From an uncultured Bacilli bacterium (lineage in GTDB: Bacteria > Bacillota_I > Bacilli_A > RF39 > UBA660), in NCBI GenBank assembly GCA_947599755.1, contig CANQFO010000076.1, forward strand, positions 1 through 5,088: DNA of 5,088 nt, given 5' to 3'. Under the pieces are notes generated by a model, which saw only the letters and a program-made list of their open reading frames with translations, was not told where the DNA came from and searched no databases. Every line of letters starts with the position of its first letter. Position 1 is the stretch's first letter. The translations under genes and the position numbers were made by a program. Positions 4,801 through 5,088 of this stretch are shown here, piece after piece.

Positions 4801-5088
4801 TTACCTCATTAAACTAAAATAAAGAATAACCAAAATTCCCAAGGCAATTCGATAATAGCCAAATACTTTGAAATCATGTTTTTTAATATAACTCATTAAA
4901 AATTTAATAACTATTATTGATACGAAGAAAGAAACAATCATTCCTACTAGTAAAATTATGATTTCTGTAGAAGTAAACGCTAATCCAAATTTCACTAATT
5001 TTAAAAGACTTGCTCCTAACATGGTTGGAATTGCTAAATAAAAAGTAAATTCTGCGGCATTTGGTCTAGATAAGCCAATTAACAATCC
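4801..5088 (-). CDS. uppP: Undecaprenyl-diphosphatase UppP (BacA), C-terminal part only
   Basis: The last 95 residues and stop of UppP are present; the gene is cut by the right window edge and its start lies outside. UppP dephosphorylates undecaprenyl diphosphate so that the lipid carrier can be reused for peptidoglycan and other wall polymers; extra copies give bacitracin resistance. The visible part holds the family segment GLSRPNAAEFTFYLAIPTML, then LLKLVKF, a hydrophobic stretch ending VIKFLMSYIKKHDFKVFGYY, and a last membrane span RIALGILVILYF. This matches the usual C-terminal third of the roughly 270-residue protein. The catalytic glutamate-rich N-terminal motif and the second motif (GxSRSG) would lie beyond the edge and cannot be checked. 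No hairpin follows the stop, so read-through into the 39-codon gene is possible. Confidence 0.9.
   Translation of the reverse strand, partial: GLLIGLSRPNAAEFTFYLAIPTMLGASLLKLVKFGLAFTSTEIIILLVGMIVSFFVSIIVIKFLMSYIKKHDFKVFGYYRIALGILVILYFSLMR

Noticed and set aside
1..5088. CRISPR arrays, insertion sequences, tRNA or rRNA genes
   Set aside because: I saw no spaced direct repeats, transposase motifs, terminal repeats with duplications, or G/C-rich structured RNA segments anywhere in the window.

Overview
The window is very AT-rich (roughly 30% G+C by eye). It has strong AAGGAGG-type ribosome binding sites, sigma-A-like promoters and the standard bacterial code. One gene is a clear YlbJ-type sporulation membrane protein, so the source is most likely a low-GC, endospore-forming (or formerly spore-forming) member of the Bacillota. 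Genus cannot be read from the sequence.

Left block, minus strand (2983 down to 1). A three-gene, operon-like run reads right to left: a VanX-type D-Ala-D-Ala dipeptidase (2816-1974), an alpha/beta hydrolase (1893-1096) and a MurF-like Mur ligase (1112 down to the left edge, 3' end missing). The ligase carries about five membrane segments where normal MurF has its UDP-binding domain. Hydrolase and ligase overlap by 17 nt, and the ligase ribosome binding site lies inside the hydrolase gene. A consensus sigma-A promoter (TTGACA, 17 nt, TATTAT) drives the run and leaves a leader of about 130 nt. Together the genes point to remodelling of the D-Ala-D-Ala end of peptidoglycan precursors. A partner D-Ala-D-X ligase, if there is one, would lie beyond the left edge.

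Middle (2817-3196). A 380-nt divergent intergenic region holds the minus-strand promoter and a possible plus-strand extended -10 promoter whose -35 box abuts it. It also holds a GGGTGT/ACACCC inverted repeat and a second promoter-like element close to ylbJ that fits the sigma-E pattern partly. A perfect 12-bp inverted repeat pairs the ylbJ Shine-Dalgarno sequence with a site 90 nt upstream.

Right block. ylbJ (3197-4249) is followed by a small Met/Pro/Tyr-rich protein gene (4301-4546), probably co-transcribed, and then by a stem-loop terminator that can serve both strands. Converging from the right are the 3' end of uppP (undecaprenyl-diphosphatase, cut by the right edge) and an unlisted 39-codon gene for a single-span membrane protein (4707-4588) with its own near-consensus promoter. 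The theme is envelope biology: precursor termini, lipid-carrier recycling and sporulation membrane functions.
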